From: Leptasterias polaris
Lineage: Eukaryota; Echinodermata; Asteroidea; Forcipulatida; Asteriidae
NCBI GenBank assembly: GCA_037783415.1
Contig: JAZGTN010000043.1
Coordinates: 496,001-560,000, forward strand
DNA: 64,000 nt
Direction: 5' to 3'
The notes under the pieces are model-generated. The model was not told where the DNA came from. It ran no database searches and saw only the letters and a list, made by a program, of their open reading frames with translations. The translations under genes were made by a program, and so were the position numbers. Below, in pieces: positions 54,401 to 58,775 of the stretch. Each line of letters starts with the position of its first letter. The first letter of the stretch is position 1.

Positions 54401-57400
54401 TTTTGAAATGAGTTGTTTCAGCAGCTATTTGTGAGAATATAATGATTTGTTTCTTTTGACTAGTTTCCTCTATATGATACTTTCCACTCCATCTTACTTT
54501 GCGTTTGTCCATTAAAAAATAGAAAATAGCGCTGTTTTTTAAATTGTTACCTAAAACAACAAAACAACCTTTCCCACTTTCCTTGATCAATACAAAATAA
54601 AGTGAAAAAAATTAAAGAAAAAAAGATAGTGATGAGACTTTTATAGGACTTTTAACTGAGTTAAGACTTTCTTACATGTATGTCTTGGTGAACTTGGTGG
54701 CTCGGTGAACAAAATATATGTTTTTTCCAGATATAGAAATCTTACTCTCTGATCTACTTCCCCCAAAACCCTGAATTCTTGAACTCTGGGGCAAACTAAA
54801 GGATGGAAATGCCATCATTTAAACATACCTCCTAAAGTTTGGATACCAGTGTAAGACTTTCTTGTCAGCATGGACTCTAAACACCCCATAATACAAAAAT
54901 TTGAAGAAAATAAAGAGGTACAAATAGAGGAAACTCAGTTGAATCATACCTTGTTTGTGGCATTGTGGACCTTATGGCATCATTTAAGATATATTCTTGT
55001 ATTGAATTTGTGGTTTTGTGTTATCTTTATTAAATATGTTCAGATGTCAATTATTCACATTTCAATACAAGACAGCTCTAAAAACCATTCTGTGATTCAC
55101 AAAGGACCTAGGCGAAAACCAATAGAGTATTTTCTTTCATACTTTCCCCTCTGCCTGATCCTTTTAAAACCACGAAGAGAAAATAAATAAATAAAATAAA
55201 ACAAAATAAAATAACAAACATTCGGTATGATTCACAAAGTACATGTGGGAAAGTCGAGAGAGTATTTTTCTTTCATAATTTTCCCTCTACCTGATCCTTT
55301 TAAAACCAGGAGAGAAAAAAACAATGGAAAGAAAGAAGAAACAAAAAATAACAAAAACATGACTAAAAAAGTAGAGAAAAAAAGAATGACAATGAAATAA
55401 ATAAAAACGAATGAAGTTAAGAGATGAGTCATCAAATGGCTTTACAAGCAATTTTCAGTTTACTGCAGTCACTCGTCCTTTTGAGCAAACATGCTTAAAA
55501 TTAATTCACAGAATGGGGTTTATTTTTCGGCAAGGAATGAAAAATAATGAAAGATCTTCAGCCTCCGGTCCCAAGGGTTTTGGGATTTTGTATCAGGTGA
55601 TTTTTTTTGAACAATGGCTCTGTACTTTCGTTGTGTTCCCTCTCCGCCGTGTACTTTCACTAATTGTGACGCATCGTTCTTCGTCAAATTTGCATAGGTG
55701 TATCGAGACTGTGTATCAAAACATTAAGCTTTATACATCAAATTTTTTTTATATATACAAATACTTTTTAAATTTTGTTTTATCTTATGTCTACATGTTT
55801 ATGTTTTAGGGTCCATTCAGAATTATCAATGCTTTTATATTTGCGATGGTTTTTATTTTTTTCGCAAAATTTGTTTGAGCCATCCTCTCAATTTTGTTGG
55901 TTTCAAAGATTTGTTTTTGTGTTTTTGTCCCTTTTGTATGTTTGTTTGGATTTTTTTTTTTGAAAATCGAATTTAAATTTTAAATTGTTTTCTATGACCC
56001 ACCAATATTTTAAAGAAGATAAAATAAATAAATAAATAAATCATAAATAAAATTAATAAATCAATCAGAATTTTAGATAAATGAAAATAAATGTTTATTA
56101 TGCCCATGCCAGGGAAAGTGTTGAATTAATTTAAGATGCTATAAAGAATAAACAAAATCCTGGTTAAGTTGACCTCATTTTTATTCCATGAAGCTTTAGA
56201 GAAAAACAGTTTAAAAATTTATATTTAAACCTTAAGAATTACTGCAGACCACTTATGCTCAAAGCTTTAAGAAAATAGATGACTTTCTTTCACATGAAAT
56301 GAAGTGTTTTCCCCCCATTTCTCACAAATAAGTAATGAATAATTGATTTGAATTGAACGGGAAAACACAACAGCTTGATTCAGTAGATGTAGCACAACGT
56401 TGGACGCCTTGCTGGCGACATTGGAGAGTCAAGTCCCAACCTCTCAACAGGTGCTCCAGACACCCCCCATTATCGACATCATCAACATCCTTGTGGGACT
56501 AAAAACATCCGCTTTTATCGGTACATCGTGAGGGGAGAGCTGTTTTGGGGGAATTTTTCCTGGGGAGGTTGCTTTTGTTGAGCTGGTTGTTTTATTTTAA
56601 AGGTATTTTACAGGGTTGGTAACGATAACAAATTTCAATGTTTAATTTTAGTCTGAAAGCATACTGATTAGGAAGTTAATACAACAACAATTTTTTCCCC
56701 TGTGAAATATTTCCCTCTGAAATGAAGTCGTATTCGAGAAAACTGTATCTGAAAAACCTAGTTAAAAGCGCAACAGCTGATTTCATGTGACAACAAAAAT
56801 TTAGTACAATGTGTTTACATGCTGAAATTTTTGCTTGGTTTTAAACTGTTTTTTTCCTGACTCGCACAACGGATCTATCCCAAATTTCAAAGGTTTGTTA
56901 ATTCATGTACATGGTTGATCACACAAAACATGAGCACTGTCTGCGACTGTTTGTTCAGCTCTACCAATCCAGTATCATACCTTTGATATTTTTCTTTGAA
57001 TTTAAAAACATGAAGAGCTGGCCATAAAGCTCAAGTTCTTATCAGGTATTATTTTTGATTTTGAATCAAACATGAATGGTGGTGTTTGATGTTTGCGGGT
57101 GCCGGGAACAAAATACAGAGGGACAGAACAGTGCCGCCCACTGTGTTGTCATTTCTGGTATTCAGTGTTGAAAGTTTATAGTATCTTGTGTCTATTGTAT
57201 TTATTGTACCAGACAGATAAAAGCAAACATGTTGTAACAGCAGGCAGGATAAAATCTGATTTCAGGTTCTGTTTGCCCTGAAAAAACCCCACCCAAAACA
57301 ACATTACTATTAAATGCCCTTAAATAGCCTATGTTATGTGAAAGTCCCGTCTGTCCATACTCAATGCAAAATTCCCTCTCTTTTTCAAGGGTACAACTGT

Positions 57401-58371
57401 GTATTTGCTTTGTGTTTCCCTTATGTCTGATCTTTTTGTGAAAATTTGTTTGAAACCTATTTACAAGTTTTGTAAATTGCATTATTATTTTGTATTTTGT
57501 GAGCAGAAAAGAAATAAAGACTCTGAATTTAAAATATTTTGAAGCAAATGTAAAATTCTGTTTGTTTGAAAAGTCAAGACAAAAACCAACCACACAACAT
57601 TTAAACACCGTTGAGTATGTGCAAGACATTTATTATAACATGGCGGAAAACAGCTTGGTTTTTTCTTGTCAAACTGAATTTCAAGAGCAGAAATACACTT
57701 TCAGAAACGCACGCAAGTGTGTAGATACATGTACCTGCAATCGGAGACCTCCTATTTTCCCTCTTTTGTTTGTTCTTTCTCATTTTGGCAACATCTTCCA
57801 TTGGTTTTGTTCACACTTTCCAACTGGGGACCTCCACCCAACTGGGGACCCCATTGTCCCTTCTGTTGTAGGTTCCCGATTTGAATGTGTATACCTACCC
57901 ACATTGAGTTTAACACACACAACCGTACAGTGTCTTAAATAAATATACCATTCAAATGTAATGTAAAATAACAAAATGTCAGTGGATTTTTGAGCTATTT
58001 CTGATGCCTTTTTAAAATGATATTTTACAAGAGTTTTCATTCATCCTAATAAAGTTTCAAAACTAACTTCAGCTTATTAACACTCTAACTGCAATACCCT
58101 TTAATTAAACCCCACATCATCATTGCATTTTGAGTTTCTAACCAAACATCGCTCACATTATTTGCACATCCAGCAAATTTTTGTTGTTGTTCTCACATTA
58201 TTCATACTACACAAACACATAATAACCCTCTCTTCAACCACCCCCCCCTCCTTCTTTTGTCTTCAGAATGCCAACATCCTGACAGCAGTGTTAACACTCA
58301 TCAAGGAGCTTGATCACGACACCCTGGAGGTAGTAGCCAATGCATGCAAGGACCGCCTAGAGTCATTATGA
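6391..58371 (+). CDS. CFAP410: CFAP410 (C21orf2) ciliary LRR protein, multi-exon gene, 5' exon missing
   Basis: Visible coding exons are 6391-6409, 31916-32186, 36392-36542, 46079-46163 and 58267-58371. All have GT/AG borders, and their phases agree at every junction (0, 1, 2, 0). The joined product has leucine-rich repeats, an LRR cap, a polar linker and a C-terminal helix in the order of vertebrate CFAP410. The remembered human protein is about 256 residues; here about 209 codons are visible, plus a first exon that should supply roughly 26. CFAP410 acts at basal bodies and cilia and is a known partner of the kinase NEK1; human mutations cause retinal and skeletal ciliopathy. The visible coding length requires a first exon of 3n+2 nt, as expected if it ends in the first two bases of a Trp codon. 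Introns of 25.5, 4.2, 9.5 and 12.1 kb are packed with repeats. The family call is firm; the 5' end is incomplete. Confidence 0.9.
6410..9039. other. First part of the presumed 25.5-kb CFAP410 intron
   Basis: No gene recognised. Mostly AT-rich unique sequence. About 8200-8530 is CpG- and GC-richer with overlapping short frames on both strands and could be a regulatory island. A SINE-tail-like fragment (GCGCAGTATAAATGCTTGTTATTATTA) sits near 7757. Confidence 0.4.
9040..9300 (-). pseudogene. LINE reverse-transcriptase C-terminal fragment, decayed
   Basis: Read on the minus strand, one frame gives FNQCVLPSMTHGTETWSLTK followed by EMARKMQTGQRSMDRMM. This is the well-known block just after the reverse-transcriptase core of CR1/RTE-like LINEs (NQCVLPxMTYGxETW, then a QRxMER helix). 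The stretch just before it (RRGMKAG-stop-AAMGIHKDIL) is in another frame, so there is at least one frameshift and one stop. It is a dead fragment of a non-LTR retrotransposon. Confidence 0.8.
9301..10731. other. Intronic sequence, no gene
   Basis: No supported coding region. About 9990-10240 is relatively GC-rich and unique. A (GAA)n tract lies at about 10398-10422; the E-rich and S-rich frames over it are artefacts of that tract. Confidence 0.4.
10732..11469. mobile_element. TA-flanked inverted-repeat element with repeated terminal motif
   Basis: The left end reads AAAGCCGTGTTCCCATTGG; the right end carries its complement CCAATGGGAACACGGCTTT. Taking TA as the target duplication (10732-10733 and 11468-11469), the element is about 734 bp. 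The motif GTTCCCATTGGA or a close variant recurs inside near 10813, 11255 and 11386. No coding frame. It is a non-autonomous DNA transposon, perhaps a Tc1/mariner-type MITE judged only from the TA. Confidence 0.75.
11470..13270. other. Intronic sequence with poly-G tracts
   Basis: No supported gene. G18 tracts occur at 12694-12711 and 13240-13257. The sequence at 11790-12110 is unique and moderately GC-rich. Phe- and Pro-rich open frames here come from the homopolymers. Confidence 0.4.
13275..13450 (+). repeat. tRNA-derived SINE
   Basis: A tRNA-like head ends in a B-box (CCTGGTTCAAATCCCGCC, about 13327-13344). It is followed by the body motif ATTTTCCCCTGGAATAATTC and CTCAGGGGTTTTCCTCCCAC. 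The same body, inverted, occurs at about 53.23-53.56 kb, and a related fragment occurs near 31.73 kb. No intact cloverleaf can be drawn, so it is not a tRNA gene. Confidence 0.65.
13451..14580. other. Unique intronic sequence, possible regulatory block
   Basis: No gene recognised. About 13690-14060 has balanced composition, scattered CpGs and several ATTA/TAAT-type homeodomain-like sites (for example CTAATTTTCC), with no sign of repeats. This is only suggestive of a conserved non-coding element; an alignment to another sea star would decide. Confidence 0.35.
14585..15000 (-). repeat. Dispersed repeat, family of GGAATTTCATCTTCGA
   Basis: On the minus strand this reads GGAATTTCATCTTCGAGGGG, then TTTCATTTTGCAAAGGGCA, then CTATGGGAAACTTTTGAAGG. 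Matching pieces occur on the plus strand at 39300-39375 and 39797-39935, and a diverged piece lies near 31820-31880. No coding capacity is apparent. The family is unnamed here. Confidence 0.6.
15001..16418. other. Intronic sequence
   Basis: No gene recognised. An A22 run lies at about 16302-16323. The 63-codon frame at 15362 begins with a hydrophobic, signal-like stretch, but has no partner exon or family match, so I do not call it. Confidence 0.4.
16419..17231. repeat. Nested GGGCCCAATTTCATAAAGC-type inverted-repeat elements
   Basis: An inner element spans about 16490-16682, starting GGGCCCAATTTCATAAAGC and ending GCTTTATGAATTTGGGCCC. An outer pair of related ends lies at 16424 (GGGCCCAATTTTGAAGAGC) and about 16810 (GCAGAAATTGGGCCCT), so one copy appears inserted in another. 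TGCTAAGCA and CTTAGCA motifs recur throughout. Further fragments continue to 17231. This family is common in echinoderm DNA as I remember it. Confidence 0.7.
17232..18092. repeat. 73-bp tandem array, 12 units, nearly identical
   Basis: The unit begins GCTTGCTATAGCAGCCTGTA and ends GCATGTGTGGTTCGT. Start points fall exactly every 73 bp from 17232 to 18035, giving 11 full units and a partial twelfth that ends in a G run. The first unit differs at a few bases (CACAGG, AACAA) and the last at one; inner units look identical. Each unit can pair TGCTTGC with GTAAGCA as a small stem and contains the palindrome GCTATAGC. The unit length is not a multiple of 3, so it is not coding. It grew out of the neighbouring GTAAGCAAA-rich repeat. 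Confidence 0.95.
18093..20988. other. Intronic AT-rich sequence
   Basis: No gene recognised. Simple-sequence patches include TA-rich DNA at about 19580-19610 and A-rich (AAAAC)n at about 20503-20567. Short frames on both strands show no family resemblance. Confidence 0.4.
20989..21351. mobile_element. TTAA-flanked MITE, copy 1
   Basis: Bounded by TTAA at 20989-20992 and 21348-21351. The left end reads AAGGCCCTGTACACGATTGG; the right end, reversed, AAGGTATTATACAGGATTGG. Internal landmarks are ATGTTCACAGATTCACAC and TGAGCTCAAATTTTCACAGG. TTAA target sites are typical of piggyBac-type transposition. A diverged relative lies at 56597-56987, and part of the interior recurs near 42700. Confidence 0.75.
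21348..21729. mobile_element. TTAA-flanked MITE, copy 2 (abuts copy 1)
   Basis: Starts TTAAAGGCACTGAACACG and ends CGTGTACAGTACCTTTAA; the ends pair over about 28 bp. The inner part contains CTTCTGGCCAGAAG and TTTTATACTGTCAACAGCTC, landmarks of a MITE family I recall as abundant in echinoderms. It shares the TTAA at 21348-21351 with copy 1. No coding capacity. Confidence 0.8.
21730..24035. other. Intronic AT-rich sequence
   Basis: No supported gene. Two overlapping frames at 22475-22937 are the longest (130 and 100 codons), but neither resembles a known family and no splice partners are evident. An A20 run lies at about 23259-23277. Confidence 0.4.
24040..24380 (+). repeat. tRNA-derived SINE with CTTGAGCAAG body
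   Basis: A tRNA-like head with a B-box (GTGGGTTCGAGTCCCGGTCG, about 24109-24128) is followed by TGTCCTTGAGCAAGATACTT and GTCCTTCATATGAGACATTA. The same order occurs at 43270-43660 (+) and 39640-39790 (-). It is a retroposon, not a functional tRNA: the head lacks a closing acceptor stem. Confidence 0.7.
24381..25518. other. Intronic sequence; 40-bp tandem duplication
   Basis: A 40-bp unit starting CCTTTTAGAACATGTAGTTC is present twice in tandem (25034-25111). About 25240-25490 is unique and CpG-containing, possibly regulatory. No gene recognised. Confidence 0.5.
25519..25765 (-). repeat. tRNA-derived SINE, minus strand
   Basis: On the minus strand it reads TAGCTCAGTTGGTAGAGC (A-box region, about 25587-25604) and GTTGGTTCAAATCCCGC (B-box, about 25546-25562), a clear RNA polymerase III promoter layout. 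The body carries CCAGGTTGTATCGTATACTT and CCCTGGCTACACGGCAG. Closest relatives in this window are 51408-51660 (-) and 26190-26375 (+). A G13 run at 25652-25664 interrupts the body. The anticodon arm does not fold well, so no tRNA is called. Confidence 0.75.
25770..26170. repeat. Segment bounded by ~60-bp direct repeats
   Basis: GATATCAAATAATA followed within about 25 bases by GGGAAACTGACTGGGTAAAT occurs at about 25790-25830 and again at about 26122-26169. The two copies sit beside oppositely oriented SINEs. The intervening 280 bp is unique. The arrangement suggests a SINE-associated duplication. Confidence 0.5.
26190..26375 (+). repeat. tRNA-derived SINE, plus strand
   Basis: The A-box region reads TAGTTCAGTTGGTAGAGCAC (26280-26299) and the B-box GTTGGTTCAAATCTAGC. 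It ends near TTTCTTTGTTCAACCC, the outer edge seen inverted at 25519. Same family as the copies at 25.5 and 51.4 kb. Together with the 25.5-kb copy it forms an inverted pair about 0.4 kb apart. Confidence 0.7.
26380..27920. other. Intronic sequence
   Basis: No supported gene. The 107-codon frame at 26808-27131 and the 104-codon minus frame at 27375-27689 have no recognisable motifs. A short A-rich tract lies near 26454-26468. Confidence 0.4.
27930..28090 (-). pseudogene. LINE C-terminal fragment with stops
   Basis: On the minus strand it reads KRLGGQP-stop-EIWEDNIKDWRELSTHTAV-stop-HAKDHQSWRQPAKMAAAHP. The W-E-D-N-I-K-D-W spacing, then A-x-D-R/H-x-x-W-R, is the usual C-terminal tail of RTE/CR1-like LINE polyproteins. 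Two in-frame stops show it is dead. Confidence 0.72.
28360..29330. other. Intronic sequence
   Basis: No gene recognised. Short frames on the plus strand (for example 28704-28928) show no family match. Confidence 0.4.
29340..29520 (-). pseudogene. Probable LINE C-terminal remnant
   Basis: The minus strand encodes LLNSFISHTASLRNSLPGAC followed by FPPFYNLDLFKRNINSYI. This resembles the end of Jockey/CR1-type reverse-transcriptase polyproteins (NSFFPRTIxLWNxLP, then xxxLxxFKxxL), with Trp replaced by Arg. There is no RT core beside it. A 79-bp part of it (29404-29482) is duplicated at 29725-29803 with one mismatch. Confidence 0.6.
29725..29803. repeat. Direct duplicate of 29404-29482
   Basis: Starts GGGAAACATGCACCCGGCTA and continues through AGCTGTTGAGGAGCTC to TTTGTTCTTC. 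It matches the earlier copy except for one base (GGCAAGG versus GGCTAGG). The spacing is about 321 bp. The copy is followed by a short expansion of CTTTGTT. Near identity implies a recent duplication. Confidence 0.8.
30056..30245 (-). pseudogene. LINE 3' end with (TAC)n tail
   Basis: The minus strand encodes RRLNYVDQVKKDAAQQETTE followed by LRALMLDRNAWKVTIRG and a stop. This is the C-terminus typical of non-LTR polyproteins (RLxYxDQ...LxxxMxDRxxW). About 30 bases after the stop it runs into (TAC)5, seen on the plus strand as GTAGTAGTAGTAG at 30059-30074, as expected for a LINE whose 3' end is a microsatellite. The rest of the element is missing (5' truncation). Confidence 0.78.
30250..31400. 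other. Intronic sequence
   Basis: No gene or repeat recognised. AT-rich, with no long open frame. Confidence 0.4.
31401..31885. repeat. Head-to-tail inverted-repeat elements abutting the LRR exon
   Basis: Two related copies of a roughly 140-bp element lie in tandem (about 31401-31546 and 31541-31672). Shared landmarks are TTTCACAAAGAGC, TCAATCTTGATTGCTAAGCA, CAACTCATCTTAAGATGAAT and a CTTTGTGAA end. A third copy is at 53329-53475 with ends GGGCTCGATTTCACAAAG and CTTTGTGAAATCGACCCC. After it come pieces of the 13.3-kb SINE body (about 31730-31760) and of the 14.6-kb repeat (about 31820-31880). The LRR exon begins about 30 bases later. Confidence 0.7.
31916..32186 (+). CDS. CFAP410: CFAP410 leucine-rich-repeat exon
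   Basis: This exon encodes about 90 residues starting VSIFRQMPSIEVINLSVNSI. It carries consecutive SDS22-like leucine-rich repeats (IEVINLSVNSITTL, LVELYIRKNCI, LRVLWLADNPC) and the LRR cap ending LRMLPNLQKLDNS. The NLSVNSI, LY-RKN, LRVLWLA-NPC and LQKLDN blocks align without gaps to vertebrate CFAP410. The LRR face is the expected protein-binding surface. The acceptor is CTCCAG at 31910-31915 and the donor GTAAGT at 32187-32192. It enters in phase 0 and leaves in phase 1 (single T). The acceptor sits only about 35 bp downstream of dispersed-repeat sequence. Confidence 0.95.
32187..35680. other. CFAP410 intron between LRR and linker exons, first part
   Basis: No gene recognised. The 127-codon frame at 33036-33419 lacks any known motif and overlaps two minus-strand frames, so it is probably chance. 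About 34570-35290 is unique and moderately GC-rich, possibly regulatory. Confidence 0.4.
35685..35805 (+). repeat. tRNA-SINE fragment with local hairpin
   Basis: A B-box-like AATAGGTTCAAATCCAACCC (about 35780-35799) follows GCGCCGGCTTGTTAAACC, as in the SINEs at 25.5 kb. The 5' portion instead forms an inverted repeat (CCCTAATGTTGGTGGT and ACCACCAAATTTAGGG). It is a rearranged retroposon. Confidence 0.55.
36392..36542 (+). CDS. CFAP410: CFAP410 linker exon ending in first half of HIND-like motif
   Basis: The T left by the previous exon plus TG gives Leu, then the exon reads VTNDEVNRAMEHGDDLPPP. This matches the conserved CFAP410 segment after the LRR cap (LDN-x-x-VT-[ED]-[ED]-E-[LIV]-x-RA). 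The rest is an acidic, disordered-looking linker ending VDISLDET plus two bases (AA). The acceptor is TTTGTTTCAG at 36382-36391 and the donor GTAAGA at 36543-36548. The outgoing phase 2 fits the exon at 46079 and produces ETN across the junction. No other downstream candidate exon keeps an open frame. Confidence 0.9.
36850..38147. other. Start of the 9.5-kb CFAP410 intron
   Basis: About 36858-36975 is a fragment of the GGGCCCAATTTCATAAAGC-type family (TTAGCAGAAATTAGCAGGAA, GGCCGGTAACTCATTTC). A G13 run lies at 37444-37456. The remainder is unique, and no gene is recognised. Confidence 0.45.
38148..38172. repeat. Poly-C tract, 25 bases
   Basis: An uninterrupted run of 25 C, the longest of at least nine G or C runs of 13 or more in this window. 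It lies just before the ATTGG-rich array. Assembly length may be inaccurate. Confidence 0.9.
38219..39130. repeat. Degenerate ~150-160-bp array rich in ATTGG/CCAAT
   Basis: Unit starts can be placed at 38219, 38370, 38529 and 38679 (GGTCAATGC, GGTCGATGC, GGTCAATTC, AGTCACTCC); later units are more decayed. Shared blocks are AACATTGTATGATTGACCAA, GGCTGGTGGTATAAAGCAGA and GTTGATTGGTTTGTTCCAG. By eye about 14 ATTGG or CCAAT pentamers fall in 0.9 kb, roughly seven times chance. Related pieces recur at 40090-40200 and 40850-40945. It sits within an intron of CFAP410. No coding frame. Confidence 0.75.
39300..39935. repeat. Mosaic: two pieces of one repeat around a minus-strand SINE
   Basis: 39300-39375 and 39797-39935 are plus-strand pieces of the family at 14.6-15.0 kb (TTTCATTTTGCAAAGGGCAT; GGGAGACTTTTGAAATGTCC). 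Between them, about 39640-39790 reads on the minus strand as the CTTGAGCAAG-type SINE (TGGGTTCGAATCTCAGTC, then TGTCCTTAAGCAAGACACTT). The arrangement fits insertion of the SINE and other DNA into an older copy, with part of that copy duplicated. Confidence 0.6.
39936..43265. other. Intronic sequence
   Basis: Pieces of the ATTGG-rich array lie at 40090-40200 and 40850-40945. A G14 run lies at 41657-41670. About 42690-42890 holds fragments of the MITE and GGGCCC families. An exon-like stretch at 41170-41217 (EYIDESTKSHKSMSPP between AG and GT) is out of phase with CFAP410 and is not called. Confidence 0.45.
43270..43660 (+). repeat. tRNA-derived SINE, longer copy
   Basis: B-box GTAGGTTCGAGTCCCACTC (about 43336-43354), then TGTCCTTAAGCAAGACACTT, GTCCTTCAGTTGGTA (duplicated) and the 3' block GCCACAGCACCTTGTAAAAC and TGGTGCTATGTAAATAAATG. 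The 3' block recurs alone at 50656-50830. This copy therefore defines head, body and tail of the family. Confidence 0.7.
43709..44419. mobile_element. Hairpin-ended leader of the 130-bp array element
   Basis: It starts with a perfect 12-bp stem, AGCTGTTCCGAC, 4-base loop, GTCGGAACAGCT (43709-43736). About 680 bp of non-repeated sequence follows and leads into the tandem array with related text (for example CACAACTGATTTTTAATTTT near 44388 and its counterparts in each unit). A hairpin end plus a central minisatellite recalls non-autonomous Helitron-like elements, but the far end was not identified, so the class is a guess. Confidence 0.5.
44420..45925. repeat. 130-bp tandem array with 650-bp higher-order repeat
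   Basis: Units start ACTC(A/C)TTGGGCATTGCAG or ACTCCTCGGGCATTGCAG at 44420, 44551, 44681, 44811, 44941, 45071, 45200, 45330, 45460, 45590, 45724 and 45853: 12 starts, about 130 bp apart. Two unit types (ACTCATTGGG...CAGATCAG and ACTCCTCGGG...AGATAAG) mostly alternate. Units 44551-45199 and 45200-45852 repeat as a block of five, shown by the rare GGAAATGAGACCTAATCTCA variant in both. Each unit contains TTGACCTTTACTTCCGGGTC. No reading frame survives through the array, since 130 is not divisible by 3. Confidence 0.92.
46079..46163 (+). CDS. CFAP410: CFAP410 linker exon, second half of HIND-like motif
   Basis: The first C completes Asn (AA|C) from the previous exon. The exon then reads KIREELGLKPLPVDKLSPSK and ends in a basic, serine-rich stretch (HRSTSKGR). 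The acceptor is TTTTTGCAG at 46070-46078 and the donor GTAAGT at 46164-46169. It enters in phase 2 and leaves in phase 0. The last residues, GR, followed by N-x-[NV]-[IL]-LTA in the next exon, match the human order as I remember it. Together with the end of the previous exon it encodes SLDETNKIREELGLKPLPV, which resembles the Hub1-interaction domain of SART1/Snu66. The exon starts about 150 bp after a 130-bp tandem array. Confidence 0.88.
46164..47424. other. Start of the 12.1-kb CFAP410 intron
   Basis: No gene recognised. A G14 run lies at 46712-46725 and a C-rich tract at about 46527-46548. The sequence is otherwise unique and AT-rich. Confidence 0.45.
47425..50278. mobile_element. TA-flanked inverted-repeat transposon, copy 1 (with nested insert)
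   Basis: Both ends begin CCGTAATCTTCGGAATATAG and continue GCCGC; the inverted match is about 25 bp and perfect. TA flanks both sides (47423-47424, 50279-50280), as in Tc1/mariner-type insertions. Subterminal GTATAAGCCGC repeats follow both ends. The interior matches copy 2 near its right end (ATTTTACAAACGATCTTT). The 173-codon frame at 49880-50401 runs out through the terminal repeat and is not a transposase. A separate element (47677-49066) is nested inside. Confidence 0.88.
47677..49066. mobile_element. MULE-like element nested in copy 1; 84-bp inverted repeats
   Basis: Each end starts TACACTCCTCTAGCAGTGGT. The inverted match extends 84 bp without a mismatch that I can see, through CGCGCGCCACC and ATATCCTGCGAAGC. 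The 9-bp TGAAGTAAC lies on both sides (47668-47676 and 49067-49075). Long inverted repeats with a 9-bp duplication are typical of Mutator-like elements. No transposase-like frame is present in its 1390 bp. The perfect repeats suggest a young insertion, later than its host element. Confidence 0.87.
50368..50652. repeat. TGATTGGCTG minisatellite with 95-bp higher-order unit
   Basis: GATTGGCTG occurs 12 times, in units of 26, 26, 17 and 26 bp that recur as a 95-bp block almost three times. GATTGGTTT occurs in about six of the units as well. The array lies 90 bp outside the right end of the TA-flanked transposon. All three minus-strand frames are open for more than 100 codons (Gln/Asn/Pro-rich), simply because the unit lacks stop codons; this is not evidence of a protein. 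Confidence 0.92.
50656..50830 (+). repeat. 3' tail of the CTTGAGCAAG SINE family
   Basis: GCCACAGCACCTTGTAAACC, TTGGTGCTATATAAAGG, then GAAGCGCCTTGAGCGTCACT and GAGCGCTATTAAGAAGCC, ending in TAATAATAA. The first part matches the SINE at 43.5 kb; the last resembles CR1/L2-type 3' tails. The tRNA head is absent; the minisatellite lies where the body would be. Confidence 0.6.
50831..51405. other. Intronic sequence
   Basis: No gene recognised. A second SINE-tail-like piece (GCTATATAAATGTGTTATATTG) lies near 50919. Confidence 0.4.
51408..51665 (-). repeat. tRNA-derived SINE, minus strand
   Basis: The same layout as 25519-25765: on the plus strand AATTGACTAGAGCGTGATAT, then GCGCTCTACCAACTGACCTA, then ACCAGTCAGAAGCCATTCAA and GATACAACCTGGGAAGCGGC. 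The B-box has decayed (GATATGAACC). Confidence 0.7.
51666..53170. other. Intronic sequence
   Basis: No gene recognised. The 97-codon frame at 52245-52538 overlaps a minus-strand frame and shows no motif. Confidence 0.4.
53230..53560 (-). repeat. SINE interrupted by an inverted-repeat element
   Basis: The tRNA-like head is at 53475-53560, on the minus strand (CAGTGGTTAGTTTCCCTGCC; CCTGGTTCGAATCCCACTAC). Body sequence like that at 13.3 kb is at about 53245-53320. Between them 53329-53475 is a GGGCTCGATTTCACAAAG...CTTTGTGAAATCGACCCC element of the 31.5-kb family. This shows the latter element is mobile and inserted into the SINE. Confidence 0.68.
53561..55090. other. Intronic sequence
   Basis: No gene recognised. 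About 53680-53900 is unique with moderate CpG. The rest is AT-rich. Confidence 0.4.
55095..55322. repeat. Diverged direct duplication, ~135-bp spacing
   Basis: GATTCACAAAG, GAGTATTTTCTTTCATA, TTTCCCTCTGCCTGATCC and TTTTAAAACCACGAAGAG at 55095-55182 recur as close variants at 55230-55315. Between the two copies lies an (AAATA)n patch. Confidence 0.65.
55323..56596. other. Intronic AT-rich sequence
   Basis: No supported gene. The 132-codon frame at 55411-55809 is Phe-rich from T runs and has no recognisable domain. An (AAATA)n patch lies at about 56021-56060. Confidence 0.4.
56597..56987. mobile_element. TTAA-type MITE, third copy, diverged
   Basis: Left end TTAAAGGTATTTTACAGGGT (56597-56616); right end, reversed, AAGGTATGATACTGGATTGG, with the last flank decayed to TTGA. 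The interior contains GTTTGTTAATTCATGTACAT and AACATGAGCACTGTCTG, matching copy 1 at about 21258-21305. Confidence 0.72.
56988..58266. other. Intronic sequence before the last exon
   Basis: No gene recognised; the overlapping frames at 57201-57942 on both strands show no motif. A C-rich pyrimidine tract (about 58230-58264) leads into the last acceptor. Confidence 0.45.
58267..58371 (+). CDS. CFAP410: CFAP410 last exon, C-terminal helix and stop
   Basis: This exon encodes 34 residues, starting NANILTAVLTLIKELDHDTL and ending CKDRLESL, then TGA. It aligns to the C-terminal helical domain of vertebrate CFAP410 (NVLTAILLLLRELD in human, from memory), which self-associates into a helical bundle. 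The heptad-like hydrophobic positions (ILTAVLTLIKEL, LEVVANACKDRL) suit such a bundle. The acceptor is TTGTCTTCAG ending at 58266 after a long C/T tract. It enters in phase 0, in agreement with the exon ending at 46163. Confidence 0.94.
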   Translation, partial: NANILTAVLTLIKELDHDTLEVVANACKDRLESL

Positions 58372-58775
58372 TCTACCGACCCCAGTCCCCCCTACCGCCC
58401 ATCCCCCATGTACAGCTCTACAGAATCCCCCCCCACGAGACCCCCCTCAAGGAAGGAGCACCCCAGACATGCAGGAGACACTGGGATCGCCACTTCTATA
58501 TATAGAAAACTCCTCGTGCTGAGATAACGCGACCTCCGGTGGCGCTCGAAGCGGCATGCAATTACAACCGACAATCAATACACAACGTGATGCAAGGGCC
58601 ATGTTCTGTGAATCCTGTGCAGTTTTTTTCTTCTTTTTGCGTCATGTGCTGTTTTCGCCTTGAGTCAACTGGGAGATTGTGCATAAAGAAAGAAAAAAAA
58701 TCTGTAGCTGTGGACGTGTACTCTGTCGGATGTGTGCATATAAATTGAAATAAATAACCGTGTCCTCGTCAGTGG
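58372..58775 (+). other. CFAP410: Probable CFAP410 3' UTR
   Basis: The sequence after the stop codon is C-rich for about 80 bases, then mixed. The first good polyadenylation signal is AATAAA at 58749-58754, followed by a GT-rich stretch (GTGTCCTCGTCAGTGG) that could serve as the downstream element. This implies a UTR of about 0.4 kb. No repeat is recognised inside it. The exact cleavage site is an estimate. Confidence 0.6.
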